Shown here: positions 1-12,410 of the stretch, in pieces
How the letters are laid out: each line of letters opens with the position of its first letter
Position numbering within the stretch: position 1 is the first letter of the stretch
Assembly: GCF_040412425.1 (NCBI RefSeq)
Contig: NC_089755.1
Span: 56,316,798 to 56,380,797 of the forward strand
Source: Macrobrachium rosenbergii
Lineage: Eukaryota > Arthropoda > Malacostraca > Decapoda > Palaemonidae
Length of the DNA stretch: 64,000 bases
Reading direction: 5' to 3'
Notes under the pieces: model-generated
What the model saw: the letters and a program-made list of their open reading frames with translations, nothing else
Told to the model about the DNA's origin: nothing
Databases searched by the model: none
Position numbers and translations under genes: made by a program

Positions 1-165
1 AATCAGCTATTTTCCCTGGGAAATTGGCCGAAGCACAAAATGGCTCCCACTCTGAGAGCCTGGGTAATTCACACCCGCCCTCTACCAGACTATGCATTAC
101 TGGGTGTCCTCTGTCCCTGGCGGCAATTTTCCCCTCAGGGGGGTATAGTGTAGTGTGGTGTAGTG

Positions 166-265
166 TAGTACCGTCAGTGCACCTCGTGCGGTGCACTGCA
201 GGCATTATTTCAAGGTTTTTATTGCGGCGTCCCCTAGGCACGTAGCTGCAACCCTCTTCATTTTT
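166..265 (+). repeat. Family A dispersed repeat, 5' fragment
   Basis: Contains CCGTCAGTGCACCTCGTGCG, GTGCACTGCAGGCATT and CTAGGCACGTAGCTGCAACC. Family A is about 300 bp, runs from a GTGCACTGTAGGCATTAC end to an AAATTCTATATTCC end, and occurs about 18 times in this window. Confidence 0.7.
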
Positions 266-351
266 TGACGGAGCCTCTGTTTTTGTTTGTGGGTCTTCGC
301 TTTGTATTGTAATGTGGCTTATTGTATTTGTTTATGATTATATATATGTAT

Positions 352-352
352 G

Positions 353-420
<68 letters not shown>
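352..420. repeat. (TA)n array
   Basis: About 70 bases of pure TA. Confidence 0.95.
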
Positions 421-425
<5 letters not shown>

Positions 426-910
426 GTACGCGTGTATATATTATATGGATTAAAATACAACTAACTAAATATATCGAGAGTACACAATCATTCCACTACT
501 CAAACTTCATTCTCGTAACTATATATGTCGCAAGATGGCCGGGGTTCTCTGCGCATGCGCGACTACAGCTACGCTAACGACGTATTCCGTTCTCCCTTCG
601 TGAACCTCTATCATGGGCGTCTTACGCAACCGGAAACCAGCCCATTGGCGGTCGTGTGAATACGCAATATGCGAGTACTGTTCGTAAACAGTTGTTTGCG
701 GCAGTTTGCGTAAACAGTAGTAGTTTGCAAACTGCTCCTCATTCTTCGGTAGCAGGTACTTACGCACTCATGATTTGCAATGTATCTTACTCATTATATC
801 ATGGTACTTAGACACTTAAGATCCGCAATGTTCATTAACTTATTACACTTATATCAGGGTTACTTTTCAGTAGGAATGGCTGTTCAAAGCTGTACCGAAA
901 CATTAAATCA
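421..910. other. Intergenic, nothing recognised
   Basis: No gene. Around 660-740 a TTTGCG/GTAAACAG motif recurs in direct and inverted form. Confidence 0.5.
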
Positions 911-1260
911 TTATTTGTATTCAAAAGATGAACCCTCTTCATACTGAACAAGCCCACCACAGGGGCCACTGACTTGAAATTCAAGCTTCCAAAGAATGTT
1001 ACGGTGTTCATTTGAAAACGCAGAAGATAATTGGAAACACTGAAAGAAGGAATAAGTTAAGGAACTGATTAATAGATAAAAATGCTGGTATATTATTAAA
1101 ATTAAAAAGAGAATTGCTTTAGGGTGTAATGCGTCGCATCTCCGCCTGAACTCATGAGGTTTCTGATTACACAACATTCTCAGGGATGTTGTTCCACACT
1201 CCAACGCCTTGGGGAATAAAGGACCTCTGGAGCCGAGAAGCTCGACAGTGAGGCGCATTT
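911..1260 (-). mobile_element. Family B copy 1: 3' end of a non-LTR retrotransposon, with decayed ORF2 C-terminus
   Basis: Read on the - strand, about 1250-1190 in one frame gives RSFIP...VWNNIPENVV and the neighbouring frame continues EFRRRCDAL. This is the pattern seen at the C-terminus of LINE ORF2 proteins, here broken by a frameshift. It is followed by an AT-rich 3' region and the family B core (TTGGAAGCTTGAATTTCAAG, then GGCCCCTGTGGTGGGCTTGT). This is the longest family B copy in the window and identifies the family. Confidence 0.6.
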
Positions 1261-1605
1261 ACTGCATAGGTCTACTGTTTGATGCTGAACAGCAAATGTA
1301 AGTGTGTCTTTGTACAGTGTGAATGTACGTGCGTGATTTCTGTTTCCGCATGTGCATGATCAAGCAAAGACCTGTGATCCACGGGCCCCCTTGACAGCTT
1401 GCCGTGGCCTTTCAGAAAAACCATGAACTGAGCACTTATAACGCATTTTCTATCGTCGTAAAAAGCTGGCTTTTCAAAAAAAGAGGTTCTCCTTTGCATC
1501 TCATCAGGAATTATCTGCTGGCTGAAGTCTCAACGTGAATGTAAAGCTTAATTGGGAGTTTTTTTTTTTTTTTTGGCCGTCAAACTTTTTAAACTGATTA
1601 GTTTG

Positions 1606-1765
1606 CGTCGTCGGTTCCAATATTATTTTTGCAATGCTTCAGTTTATGACGTTGGTTCCAATATTATTTTTGCAATGCTTCAGTTTATGACGTTGGTTCC
1701 AATATTATTTTTGCAAGGCTTCACTTTAAGACGTTGGTTTTCCAGTATTGTTTTTGCAATGCTTT
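1606..1765. repeat. 41-bp minisatellite, about 4 copies
   Basis: Unit built on GACGTTGGTTCCAATATTAT followed by TTTTGCAATGCTTCAGTTTA. The first and last copies are diverged. Confidence 0.85.
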
Positions 1766-2099
1766 CCTCTACGGGTCCTTTATACGTTTATATGTAACTT
1801 CGAGAAGATCTTTCTTTATTTACTTTTTTTATTTAGATATATAAGCATTATTTTCTCAACTTGCTAACTCGGTCCTTTGGTTACTTGCAAAACCAGAATT
1901 TATTCTCATTCTGCGGCTTGCGTCACCACTTACTGATTTTCCGTGACGAAAAACATTCCGTTATAACAAATCACAGGACTGCCAACCTTTATAAACGAAG
2001 GAAAACTATTTTTTTCATATCGAATTTCCTCGTAGAAGAACAAATTGAACGTGTGAGTGTGACAAAGAAAACGTCACTTTGTTATCGTGTAACGGTAGA

Positions 2100-2800
2100 C
2101 ATAGGCCTATGTGATTTTCTAGTTTCTGTTCGCGACTGTCTGGAGGAATATCACCAATGAGCTTCTTGCAAGCAGTAGGCCTACATGATTTTCTAGTTTT
2201 TATACCCGACTATCAGGAGAAATATATCATCATCAATGAGCTTCTTGAAAGCAATAGACCTACGTGATTTTCTAGTTTCTGTATTAGACTACTAGACAAA
2301 AGATTTCTTGATTTTCTTGAAAGCAATAGGCCTACATGATTTCCTAGTTTTTATACGCGACTGTCAGGAGAAATATATCATCATCAATGAGTCTCTTGAA
2401 AGCAATAGACCTACTTGATTTTCTAGTTTCTTTATGAGACTACTAGACTAAAGATTTCTTCATTTTCTCGAAAGCAATAGGCCTACGTGATCTTCTAGTT
2501 TCTGTACGCGACTATCAGGAGAAATATATCATCATCAATGAGCTTCTTGAAAGCAGTAGGCCTACAGTACGTGATTTTCTAATGTCTATATGCGACTATT
2601 AGACAAAAGATTTCATCACCTTCTTGAAAGCAATAGGCCTACATGATTTTCCAGTGTCTGTCTGCGACTATCAGGCGAAATATCTCGTCATCAATGAGCT
2701 TCGTGAAAGCAGTAGGCCTACGTGGTTTTCTAGTTTTGTACGCGACTATCTGGAGAAATATTTCGTCACCAACGAGCTTCTTGCAAGCAAGCTCTGACGA
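2100..2800. repeat. Diverged tandem repeat, units of about 75-80 bp
   Basis: Recurring blocks AATAGGCCTACATGATTTTC, CGCGACTATCAGGAGAAATA and TCATCAATGAGCTTCTTGAA. A second type of unit with GACTACTAGACAAAAGATTT alternates with the first, so the array has a two-unit higher order. Confidence 0.8.
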
Positions 2801-3208
2801 ACCAAGACTAGAGAGAGAACGTTCTCAGCAAGCGCTCGATAAAAACTGGAATAGTTGATCCCCAAGGGCACAGGCTCTTGACATTACAGCGTTAGTGCAG
2901 AAGACAGAACCTGCACCCTGCTTTTGCCTTGCTCACAATATCACCTTGCGAGGGACACTCGGAGAACTATATAATGTCTAACTTTGCTAAGAATGTCGAC
3001 AGATTTCAGCTAACTATTCGTTTACTATGCTTGAGCCTGCAGGCACTCTCAATCAACATAATTGATTGCTTCGCTCGCCATTTGACAGATGTGATTCCGC
3101 GAACAGGAACTAGACTCGGCCTAAGAGAGTATCAGGTTTTTTAAAGCTCGACTAATTAAGATTCTTAATTACCGTTAGCTGGACCTACAAGGCTACCACT
3201 CTCGCTTT

Positions 3209-3271
<63 letters not shown>

Positions 3272-3823
3272 GGCTTGATAATTTATAATATCAGTGATTT
3301 TATCTGAAATGCCATTGAAGTCTGAACTCTGACAATGCTGCGGCTGTGGCTTAGATCTACAGCCACAGAAATCTGAGGCTTAAGATTAATACAGAAATGG
3401 AGAGAGAGATCAGTAAGAATCTGGAAGCACACAGATAAAGAATTCACACGCATATGACAAATCCTTATCATCGTTTCGTAATCACTTGTGAAAATAAATC
3501 TCAGTGGCTTTTGTTTTCAATTTAATCAGCAGAGCTTTTTTTTTTTTGGAGTTATCACATATCATTTCCTAAAGAAAGATCAGTACGTAGATTTAGATTT
3601 CAAGCTTTTGCACCGAAATTACCGCTGACATCTTGAACAGACCCAAAATTATCTCGGAACTGTGAGAGAAAACTTCATATATTCCTCCTTTCAATTGTGT
3701 GTGTACGGAGACCTAAAAAATAAAATGCAACGAGACATGAAAGTTCAAATTATGATTGTAAAGACATTCTAGAACCTGTTTTCGTGGCGTCATCCAGAAA
3801 GGAAAATCTTATGGGTCTAATCT

Positions 3824-3883
<60 letters not shown>

Positions 3884-4149
3884 TAGCGCGCAGCAGTAAA
3901 CGCTGATTAGCTTATCTTGTAGCCGAAGACTTGTTTACAGATTTGCGAAGAATTTTATCCTGTTCATCTTAAACATTCCTACAACAATTAATAAATAAAT
4001 AATTCATATTTCTGCACATAGAGATGGATGTAAGCGTTACCGGCACACATTGGATGCGCACGGACACGCCTGTCATGTATGCACGGTGGGATGGCCTCAG
4101 TTGCTATGTACATTTGTTCTCTATTATTGCAATTATCAAGTATCTGCAG
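2801..4149. other. Intergenic with two (GA)n arrays only
   Basis: Apart from (GA)n at 3213-3267 and 3830-3878 I see no gene or repeat family. Confidence 0.5.
3213..3267. repeat. (GA)n array
   Basis: Pure GA of about 55 bases. A second one lies at 3830-3878. Confidence 0.95.
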
Positions 4150-4153
4150 AATC

Positions 4154-4214
<61 letters not shown>

Positions 4215-4258
4215 ATTAGAACCATATCTCATTCACGTGCACTGTAAACACATCCGTC

Positions 4259-4350
<92 letters not shown>
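4150..4350. repeat. (ATT)n, unique linker, (TA)n and (CA)n
   Basis: (ATT)n at 4152-4215, a linker of about 45 bases, (TA)n at 4261-4339 and a short (CA)n. Confidence 0.95.
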
Positions 4351-4351
<1 letters not shown>

Positions 4352-4589
4352 TAACTGGACAGAGAAATTCTCAGCCACTTTTCAGTCAACAGTGAAAAGA
4401 TGGCGTGGGCCTTTAGACTCAGTTTGGAAGCCGGTCTTAATTCCTTGCTTCATACTTTTATTTTCATACTTTTATTTCTATGTAATGAAAGTAGTCTTGA
4501 CCATTATATGAATTATCACTTTACGCATCACTGATAGGCCTAGGGATGGAAGTAACTGTAGACTCACATCGGTCATTACTATAGTGGTT

Positions 4590-5040
4590 TAGGCCTATAG
4601 CTTGCTTAGACCTAATTTCTGTCCTTTGCACAGCAATCTTTAGTAGATCAAGGCAACTTAATGCATGTGAGGGCAGCCTAAAGATAATTATCTTTTATAT
4701 TTATGTCTGTATTAATTCCAGACGCACGTGGGTAATTGTTTTACTGACTAGGCCTATAACTGGTTTAGACCTGATTTCTGTCCTTTGCACAGCAATCTTT
4801 CGTAGATCAGGGCAGCCATAATGCGTGAAAAAACAGCCTAAAGATAATTATCTTTTATATTTATAGTTATCGACATAAATTTCAGGCGCACATGGGTAAT
4901 TGTTTTAGCGATTAGGCCTATAACTGGTTCAGACCTAATCTCTGCCCTTTCCACAGCAATCTTTGGTAGATCAGGGCAGCCGTAATGCATGTAAAACCAG
5001 TCTAAAGCTAATTACAGTTCATATTTACATTCATCTATAT
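4590..5040. repeat. Tandem repeat, about 160-bp unit, 3 copies
   Basis: Units start at TAGGCCTATA at 4590, 4749 and 4913 and share CTTTGCACAGCAATCTTT and AAAGATAATTATCTTTTATA. The last is partial. Confidence 0.85.
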
Positions 5041-5437
5041 CGATTCATTACATTCCTGATATCAGTCCTACACACTCCTTATCGACTGAATCTAGGATCC
5101 GGTTTGCCCAGAAAAGGAGTGACGCAAAGTTCACTGAACATGTCTGTAATCTCCGTTTTTGTTTACCGCTTTTGGTAATATCTTGTGTTTTCATTTTGTT
5201 ATTCTTTTGTTTTAATTAAGTCGGTAAATTCCGCGCGCAAGAACGTGATCATTGCGCTTGATTGCATTCCTGGGATTTCGCTTTTGTGTAAAACCGGAAG
5301 TCTTCAAAAATTTCTTCCGTGTATTTTTACCTTTCTGTCAAATAAAGATCGAGAGAGATGATAATAGTAATAATAGCAGACTAAGATATCAGGATCATCA
5401 GCTCGTCTGTGTAAAAGAGTCAGTATATCGAACCTAC

Positions 5438-5812
5438 AGTTTCTTCGGCGCAGTCGAGTTTTCTGTACAGCGTATAATCAAGGCCACCGAAAATAGAGCT
5501 ATCTTTCGGTGGTCTCGGTATAATGCTGTGTGAGCTGCAGTCCATGAACTTTAACCACGGCCTGGTGGTGGCCTGAATGATGTCGTTGCCAGACGCACGA
5601 TTATGGCTAACTTTAACCTTAAATAAAATAAAAACTACTGAGGCCAGAGGGCTGCAATTTGGTATGTTTGATGATTGGAGGATGGATGATCAACATACCA
5701 ATTTGCAGCCCTCTAGCCTCAGTGGCTTTTAAGATCTGAGGGCTGACAGAAAAAGTGCGGTCAGTCAGACAAAACCAGCACAATAGTTTTCTTTTACAGA
5801 AAACTAGAAAAT
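5438..5812 (-). mobile_element. Family C multi-hairpin element, copy 1
   Basis: Starts with a TTTCTTCGGCGC arm, then a CACCGAAA/TTTCGGTG hairpin (about 5473-5525), then a hairpin with arms of about 30 bases built on AGAGGGCTGCAA (about 5640-5723), and ends in ACAGAAAACTAGAAAA. Four copies in the window share this order. No coding potential. Confidence 0.7.
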
Positions 5813-6101
5813 GAATTACAGGATCCTGCAAATCGAAAACGACTTGGTCCTACCAACATCACATCAAACAACACGCACCAGAGTAATAATCTGTACATAA
5901 ATATTCATTTAGTAAAACATCCTTTTAAGAATTCATACGCAAGCATCAACGAGCATGGCTGACTGCATTACAAACATCGGCCTAGACTTGGGCACCCAAA
6001 CTTGACGAGAGAGAGGCGAAGACTTAACATTCAGTGACGCAGATGTCATTAAGGACTCGCTCCTAGACTTATAATTATAAGTCTTGGCTGCGAAATATGG
6101 C

Positions 6102-6198
6102 GGTGACATCAGTGTAACCAATATCTAAAACATTGGCTCTCAAATTTTTTGGTAGTTTGAGAGCCACTGTTTTAGATATTGGTTATACTGATGTCACC
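6102..6198. repeat. Short inverted repeat, about 44-bp arms
   Basis: GGTGACATCAGTGTAACCAA at the left is mirrored by TTGGTTATACTGATGTCACC at the right, with GAGAGCCA/TGGCTCTC near the centre. MITE-like, single copy here. Confidence 0.75.
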
Positions 6199-6693
6199 AT
6201 GATCTCAACCTACCCCATTCCTCTTCAGTATGTAAAGTTATAATAAAGGAAAGAAACATATTGGAATGCTTAGTTTGTAATGTATTTTATATGTGAGAAG
6301 TTAATTTTACTTTTACTCAAGTCTTAAGAAACAAAGAATTTAGATTTTAGACTAATCCTCTGACAAAAATTAAAATTAATGCACTGTTCCTTTTTATTAC
6401 AAATTGGAATTAAGGCATTATTTCTTTGGTGACTGATAGAAAATCAGATTTAGAAAGTGCCTCGCTAACCACCCGCCCCGCAGAAACGGTTTCATTGCCC
6501 CCACGGGGTTTAATTACCCCCAGTTTGCCAACCACTGGCCTAAATCCTAGACTCAGGTGTCACCAACCCTCAGGGCAAACAGGGTATATTAGGAATTCAA
6601 GTCTCGACTAATTAAAAAGAAGCTATGAATACAAGGGGGTATCTTGCAAGGAAATTATTCCATGCTTCAAACTTGAATGTTTAAGTAACGAGA

Positions 6694-7003
6694 ATCCCCG
6701 TAGGCGGGTAGCGCCGTCAGTGCACCTCATGCGGTGCAATGTAGGCGTTACTTACTGTTCTTTGCAGCGTGCCTTCGGCCCCCTAGCTGCAACCCCTTTT
6801 ACTGTACCTCCTTCTTCCATATTCTCTTCCATGTTACTCTCCTCTACAACCCTCTCCTAACAATTGATTCATAGTGCAACTGCTCTGAGGCTTTCCTCCT
6901 GTTAAACCTTTCAAACCTTTCACCGTCAGTTTCCGTCTCAGCACTGAATCACCTCATAGGTACCATTGCTTGGCCCTGGGCCTAAATTCTATATTCGATT
7001 CAG
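6694..7003 (+). repeat. Family A dispersed repeat, near full length
   Basis: All blocks are present in order: GTGCA..GTAGGCGTTAC, TTCTTTGCAGCG, CTAGCTGCAACCCC, TCCTAACAATTGATTCATAG, CTCAGCACTGAATCACCTCA and CCTAAATTCTATATTC. It abuts family B copy 2. Confidence 0.8.
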
Positions 7004-7129
7004 TTCATTTCAAAAGAACAATTAGCATAGGTCTAATCGTTTACCGAACATTCCAGAGGCATGCGAATGATAATGATAATGATGACATTAATACTGATAT
7101 TTATTTCAGCGCATGGCCGTGTGATATGC

Positions 7130-7340
7130 TCCTTGTTTTTTATAATTTGCTATCGTTTTTACCTATTTATTTATTAATTTATGATTTTTTAAAAATTTTC
7201 TAATAGCTGACCTCCTCTTTGTGTGTTTAATGCCTTCTGATTCTGCTTTCAAATGATTCACTATCATATTCTTTGGAAGCTTGACTTTCAAGTCGGTGGT
7301 CCCTGTGTGGGCTTGTTCCACATGAACAGGGGTTTATTTT

Positions 7341-7376
<36 letters not shown>
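7130..7376 (+). mobile_element. Family B copy 2 with (AAT)n tail
   Basis: 5'-truncated retroposon 3' end: the CTTTGGAAGCTTGACTTTCAA core, the GGGCTTGTTCCACATGAACA segment, then CTGAATAATAAT. The (AAT)n array starts exactly where the element ends, as expected for a retroposon tail. Confidence 0.7.
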
Positions 7377-7377
<1 letters not shown>

Positions 7378-7492
7378 TAGGTTTAGATTAGACCACATTT
7401 ATCTATGCTCCCAAAATAAACAAAAGAGTAGCGAAAGCTCTGTAGCGGTAATGCAGTAACACGCTTGACTGGTATCACTTGTGAGATTCTCC

Positions 7493-8360
7493 CAGTAACT
7501 TTAGGAAAATCTGTCCAACATTGCTACTGAACGCAACCAACTGTGTAGTGGGTCCCTGGAAGTAACCCTAGGAAGGTTTGTTGGTAATGCTACTGAACGC
7601 AACCAGCTTCGAAGGGGGTCCCTGGAAGTAAGTCAAGGAAGGTTTGTTGATAATGCTACTGAACGCAACCAGCTTTGAAGGGGGTCCCTGGAAGAAAGTC
7701 TAGGAAGGTTTGTTGATAATGCTACTGAACGCAACCAACTTCGAAGGGGGTCCCTGGAAGTAAGTCTAGGAAGGTTTGTTGATAATGCTACTGAACGCAA
7801 CCAGCTTTGAAGGGGGTCCCTGGAAGCAACTCCAGGAAGGTTTGTTGATAATGCTACTGAACGCAACCAGCTTTGAAGGGGGTCCATGGAAGTAAGTCTA
7901 GGAAGGTTTGTTGATAATGCTACTAAACGCAATCAGTTTGGTAGTGAGTCCTTGGAAGTAAGTCTAGGAAGGTTTGTTGATAATGCTGCTGAACACAACC
8001 AGCTTTGAAGGGGGTCCCTGGAAGTAAGCCTAGGAAGGTTTGTTGATAATGCTACTGAACGCAACCAGCTTTGAAGGGGGTCCCTGGAAGTAAGTCTAGG
8101 AAGGTTTGTTGACAATGCTACTGAACGCAACCAACTCCGAAGTAGGTCCCTGGAAGTAACTCTAGGAAAATCTGTCTAACAACGCTACTGAACGCAACCA
8201 ACTCCGAAGTAGGTCCCTGGAAGTAACTCTAGGAAGATTTGTCTAACAACGCTACTGAAGGCAACCAACCCTGAAGTAGGTCCCTGGAAGCAACTTTAGG
8301 AAAATCTGTCTAACAACGCTACTGAACGCAACCAACTCCGCAGTGGGTGAGTCCCTGGTA
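7493..8360. repeat. 66-bp minisatellite, about 13 copies
   Basis: Unit built on TGCTACTGAACGCAACCAGC then GGGGGTCCCTGGAAGTAA and GGAAGGTTTGTTGATAA. Because 66 is a multiple of 3, the - strand stays open as a 22-residue repeat over 7633-8130 apart from one break. Edge units are more diverged than central ones. Confidence 0.9.
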
Positions 8361-8786
8361 CTGACTGGGCAAACCGGTCGGATTGGTACGGAATTGGGGA
8401 AATCCCCCACTCCCTTCTAGGAAGATTCGTAAGTAAATTGCCGTTGCAAATCCACCTGTCAACGTCAGTGAGGTGTTTTCTTGTTGGATTCTGAATACTG
8501 CTGAACGTAGATGCAATTATAATGCACATAATGTACATAATTTCCAAAGATAAATGGCTTCTAATAATCACTTGGCCATAGTCATTCATTTGCCAATGAA
8601 ATGGAAACTAGTTTTTTAATTTGGACGTCAGCGGAGACGAATTAAATATTTGGCATTTTCTGCTTTTGTTGTCCAGGGAGCATCCGCTTGTAGTTACCGT
8701 CAGAGGCCTTGCTCTGGTCGATAGCGCCTGCAAGGGAGTTGGTTATATAACATCTCGGGACCTCTGGCTTCTATTTTCATACGTGC

Positions 8787-8852
<66 letters not shown>

Positions 8853-9154
8853 CATACATGATGATAACTCTGTAAAATCACGTTCCAGGCATTGTTATTT
8901 GAAGAGTCTCTTGTCTTTAAGACAATTATTGCCTAAAATTTTTTTAAAAAATAGTACCTGGAACTTAGTACGCTCAGCTCTTATTTTATTAAGGAAAAGT
9001 CTGTTGCCTGAACATAATTATCTATTATATTAGTTTCGATTTAGACAATAGCTTTTTCAACTCAGTTCATCAACTTACAAAATAGACATTTAAGTAAAAA
9101 ATTAAGCCATGGAATATTTAATTGTCTAAATGACCACTGAAGAGTTTAAACTTT
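8361..9154. other. Intergenic, nothing recognised outside one (TA)n
   Basis: AT-rich unique-looking DNA with no coding signal. Confidence 0.5.
8790..8848. repeat. (TA)n array
   Basis: About 58 bases of TA followed by a short CATA run. Confidence 0.95.
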
Positions 9155-9421
9155 AAGCCCAACTTTAACCACGGGCCGATGGTGGCCTAACCTATATCGT
9201 TGCCAGAAGCACGATTATGGCTGGCTTTAACCTTAAATAAAACAAAAACTACAGAGGCTAGAGGGCTGCAATTTGGTATCCTTGATGACTGCAGGGTGGA
9301 AGATCAACATACCAATTTACAGCCCTCTAGCCTCGGTAGTTTTTAAGATCTGAGGGCGGACAGAAAAAGTGTGGACGGACAGACAAAGCCGGCGCAATAC
9401 TTTTCTTTTACAAAACACTAA
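9155..9421 (-). mobile_element. Family C multi-hairpin element, copy 2 (lacks the GGCGC end)
   Basis: Begins internally at CCCAACTTTAACCACGGGCC and retains the AGAGGGCTGCAA hairpin and the far end (ACAAAGCCGGCGCAATACTT). Confidence 0.7.
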
Positions 9422-9609
9422 TTAAACCAGGGAATATTTCGGTGCAAGTCAGTCGATGTCTCAGTGACCACAGACGAGTTTCAGTTTAACCTGAGGTTTC
9501 CAGTGTTCGAAAGTAGCAGTCTCTTCTCCGCAGTGAAAGTAGAGAAAGTGATTCCTCTCCTAGACCATTCTGGTTGAGCCTCCTCTCCCGTGGAGTCTAT
9601 GATCATTCA

Positions 9610-9615
9610 GTTAAC

Positions 9616-9679
<64 letters not shown>

Positions 9680-9723
9680 TCTGGGTCTTTCTCTCGTGGC
9701 TTCAGTGAGCGTTCAGTTTATTA

Positions 9724-9800
<77 letters not shown>

Positions 9801-9938
9801 TCTGGGTCTTTCTCCCGTGGCTTCTTTGTACATTGAATTTATTTAAGATTATTATTATTATTTTTGGGCCTTTCTCTTGTGGACTCTTTGTACATTCATT
9901 CAATTCGTTCAAAGAGATTATTATTATTATTATTATTA

Positions 9939-9986
<48 letters not shown>

Positions 9987-10043
9987 TATTATTACTTCTG
10001 GGTCTTTCTCTTGTCGTTTCTTTGAACAGTGAATTTATTTAAG

Positions 10044-10075
<32 letters not shown>
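9610..10075. repeat. Compound repeat: (ATT)n blocks alternating with a 50-bp spacer
   Basis: Five (ATT)n blocks are separated by copies of TCTGGGTCTTTCTCCCGTGG / ACATTGAATTTATTTAAGA. The spacer was duplicated together with the array. Confidence 0.85.
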
Positions 10076-10879
10076 GAGGGGAGGGGCAACAATTTTTCTT
10101 AAAACTGATTAATCCTGAAAAATAATAATAATAACTTAAACTGTGTTATATTGAGAGAGTGATTTAGCGAATGCAGAGATTGCAGGAGAAAAAAGAATTT
10201 TTATTATTATTGTACTCAAAATCCCATGAACGTTTTTGTTATCAGTAGAGTCTTCCAGTGTTGATAACTGATATTAACATTAAACGTAGTATGCAATATA
10301 TTCATTAACCGATTTAATTCTTCAGCCTAGGCGAGGGGTTCTCAAGCTTTTTTTTAGTGAGTAAAATTATTATCCATACTCAAACCTAAATCAGCACACC
10401 GTGCATGCAGAAATATACTGTGCAAGCAAAGAGCATATCAGAAGAATTAGATAACCTTAATTAGAGCAGACATCCTGATAACAATTATATGAAGACTTCT
10501 GCAAACTTTTTTTTTTTTTTTTTACAAATGTTCACTGAGATGACCCAGCCAAGACAAAATTCATGACAATCTTGTGGCACCCCTGGGCACTGTCTGTGGC
10601 ACCCCAGGGTACCACGGCACCCAGCTTGAGAATCACTGGCCTAGGCATTTTCCCATCAAGGAGAATAGCACACCAATAATCTTAGTTGCTAGATTCAAAC
10701 TTACAGCTTCAAGCTACTTCGTAAAATCGTACAAATTCAGTCAAGCACATGCATATGCATTTGGCCTTGCCCCGAGCAACCCACTCTTATCCGTTAACCT
10801 TTTGATGTACGTGTGCCCAAGAGTGCCCTTGGCATTGAATAGCTGTCCGTGAGAACGAAATCTATGTGTGTGAATGAGT
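10076..10879. other. Intergenic, nothing recognised
   Basis: T-runs and short (AAT) tracts. The stretch CTTGTGGCACCCCTGGGCAC to GAGAATCACTGGCCTAGGCA (about 10571-10640) looks like a dispersed repeat fragment, with no second copy here. Confidence 0.4.
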
Positions 10880-11530
10880 GCAGCTTGAAATCTTGAAATA
10901 TTCTCTCATTTTTTTTAGGGGGGAAATTTGATATTATGCTTATGCCTGTATACTTGCAATTTCTGAAAGTGAATTCGTTGACCTATTTTCGCAGGTGAAT
11001 TCCAGATTTTGAGTGAACTTACAATTTCATAAAGTGAAGACGTTAGCTATTTTCAAGTACAGAATACACGGGTGAATTTCAACTTCTAAGTGAAATTCTA
11101 GAGGGTAACCATTGCATTTTTTTCACCTGTCTAGATCGTGGAAAAGGGTGCATACTTACAATTTTTTTAAAGTGAAAAGTTGACCTATTCAAAAGCACAT
11201 AACACGTAGGTGAATTTCAACTTTCAAATGAAATTTTAGAGGATAACAATTGCATTTTTTTTTTTTACCAGTTCAGTGCACGGTAAATGATGCATACTTA
11301 CAATATTTCAAAAGCGATGACTTTGACCTATTTTTCAGCGCGTAACACACAAGCGGATTTCAACTTTTCGAGGGAAAGTTTAGAGAATAAAATTATTTTT
11401 TTTTTACGTTTATAGAGCAGAATCAATGAAGCATACTTAAAAAAAATTTTTTTTTAAGAGAAAACATTGACCTATTTTCCAGCACACAACACTCAAGCGA
11501 AAGTTCAGAGACTAACAAGTGCATTTGTAT
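10880..11530. repeat. Diverged tandem repeat, about 110-120 bp, 5 copies
   Basis: Recurring GTGAATTTCAACTTCTAAGT, GAGGGTAACCATTGCATTTT and CATACTTACAATTT blocks with T-run length differences. Confidence 0.75.
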
Positions 11531-11919
11531 TACCTGTCCAGAGCAGGATAAGTGATCTCAAGGGCTTCCTATATTTCCTGCCGTCGGCCATGATTAGTTA
11601 ATTAGGCGCTTCGAGGAATTTCCTGCCCTCTCTCTCTCTCTCTCTCTCTCTCGCTGACATCTCGTCTACATGAATGTGTTTGTGCGTTTGAATCCCGTTC
11701 GGGTCTTAATCAGAGCCTGGCCGGCCCTCAGAGACACTCGGGAGCCTTGAGAGAGGGAGGGAGGGGGGTGGCCACTGGGAGCACAGAAGGTCCAGTAGAA
11801 ATTTAGGTTAAGGTGAAGGCGGGAGGAGAAAGGAAGGAAGGAAGAAGAAGAAATATCAGGCTGCAACTCTCCTTCTTCCTCTTTCTTGAATGAGTTGGGG
11901 GCGTAGTGAGGTTTACGTT

Positions 11920-12410
11920 GAGAAATCGAGCTGTTTTGTGTCAGGCGTAGCTTTCTTTCGAACGTGCCTTGTGTGAACTCTCGCGCATGCGCTTTTTTTT
12001 TTTTTTAAACCTGTTCCTCCTCTTTCTGTGCTGAGTGTGACGCGGAGGAAATAAATTAGTTTTCCGTTGTAGAATCGAACTGTTTTGTGTCAGACGTAGC
12101 TTTCTTTTGAACGTGCCTGTGTGAACTCTCGCGCATGCGCTTTTTTAATTTTTTTTTTAACCCGTTCTTCTTTCTTTGCAGAATAGGACGCGGAGGAAAT
12201 AGTTTTCCGTTGTAGAATCGAACTGTTTTCTGTCAGACGTAGCTTTCTTTCGAACGTGCCTGTGTGAACTCTGCGCATGCGCTTTCTTTAACCTCCTCTT
12301 CTTCTTTCTTTGCTGAATAGGACGCGGAGGAGATAATTTTCCGTTGAGGAATCGAGCTGTTTTGTGTCAGGCGTAGTTCTCTTTTGAACGTGCCTGTGTG
12401 AACTCCTGCC
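11920..12410. repeat. Tandem repeat, about 125-145 bp, 4 copies
   Basis: Shared blocks: GAATCGAACTGTTTTGTGTC, CTTTCGAACGTGCCT, GTGTGAACTCTCGCGCATGC and GACGCGGAGGAAATA. Units differ mainly in T-run length. Confidence 0.85.

Noticed and set aside
4024..4395. Long open frames of poly-Leu/Ile/Tyr or (YI)n type here and over many other (TA)n, (ATT)n, (CT)n and (TTC)n arrays
   Set aside because: They are translations of microsatellites. They exist on both strands and in several frames at once, with no other coding signal.
7633..8130. 22-residue repeat protein on the - strand
   Set aside because: It comes from a 66-bp minisatellite whose unit length is divisible by three; there is no start context, exon structure or homology. 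Kept only as a low-interest finding.
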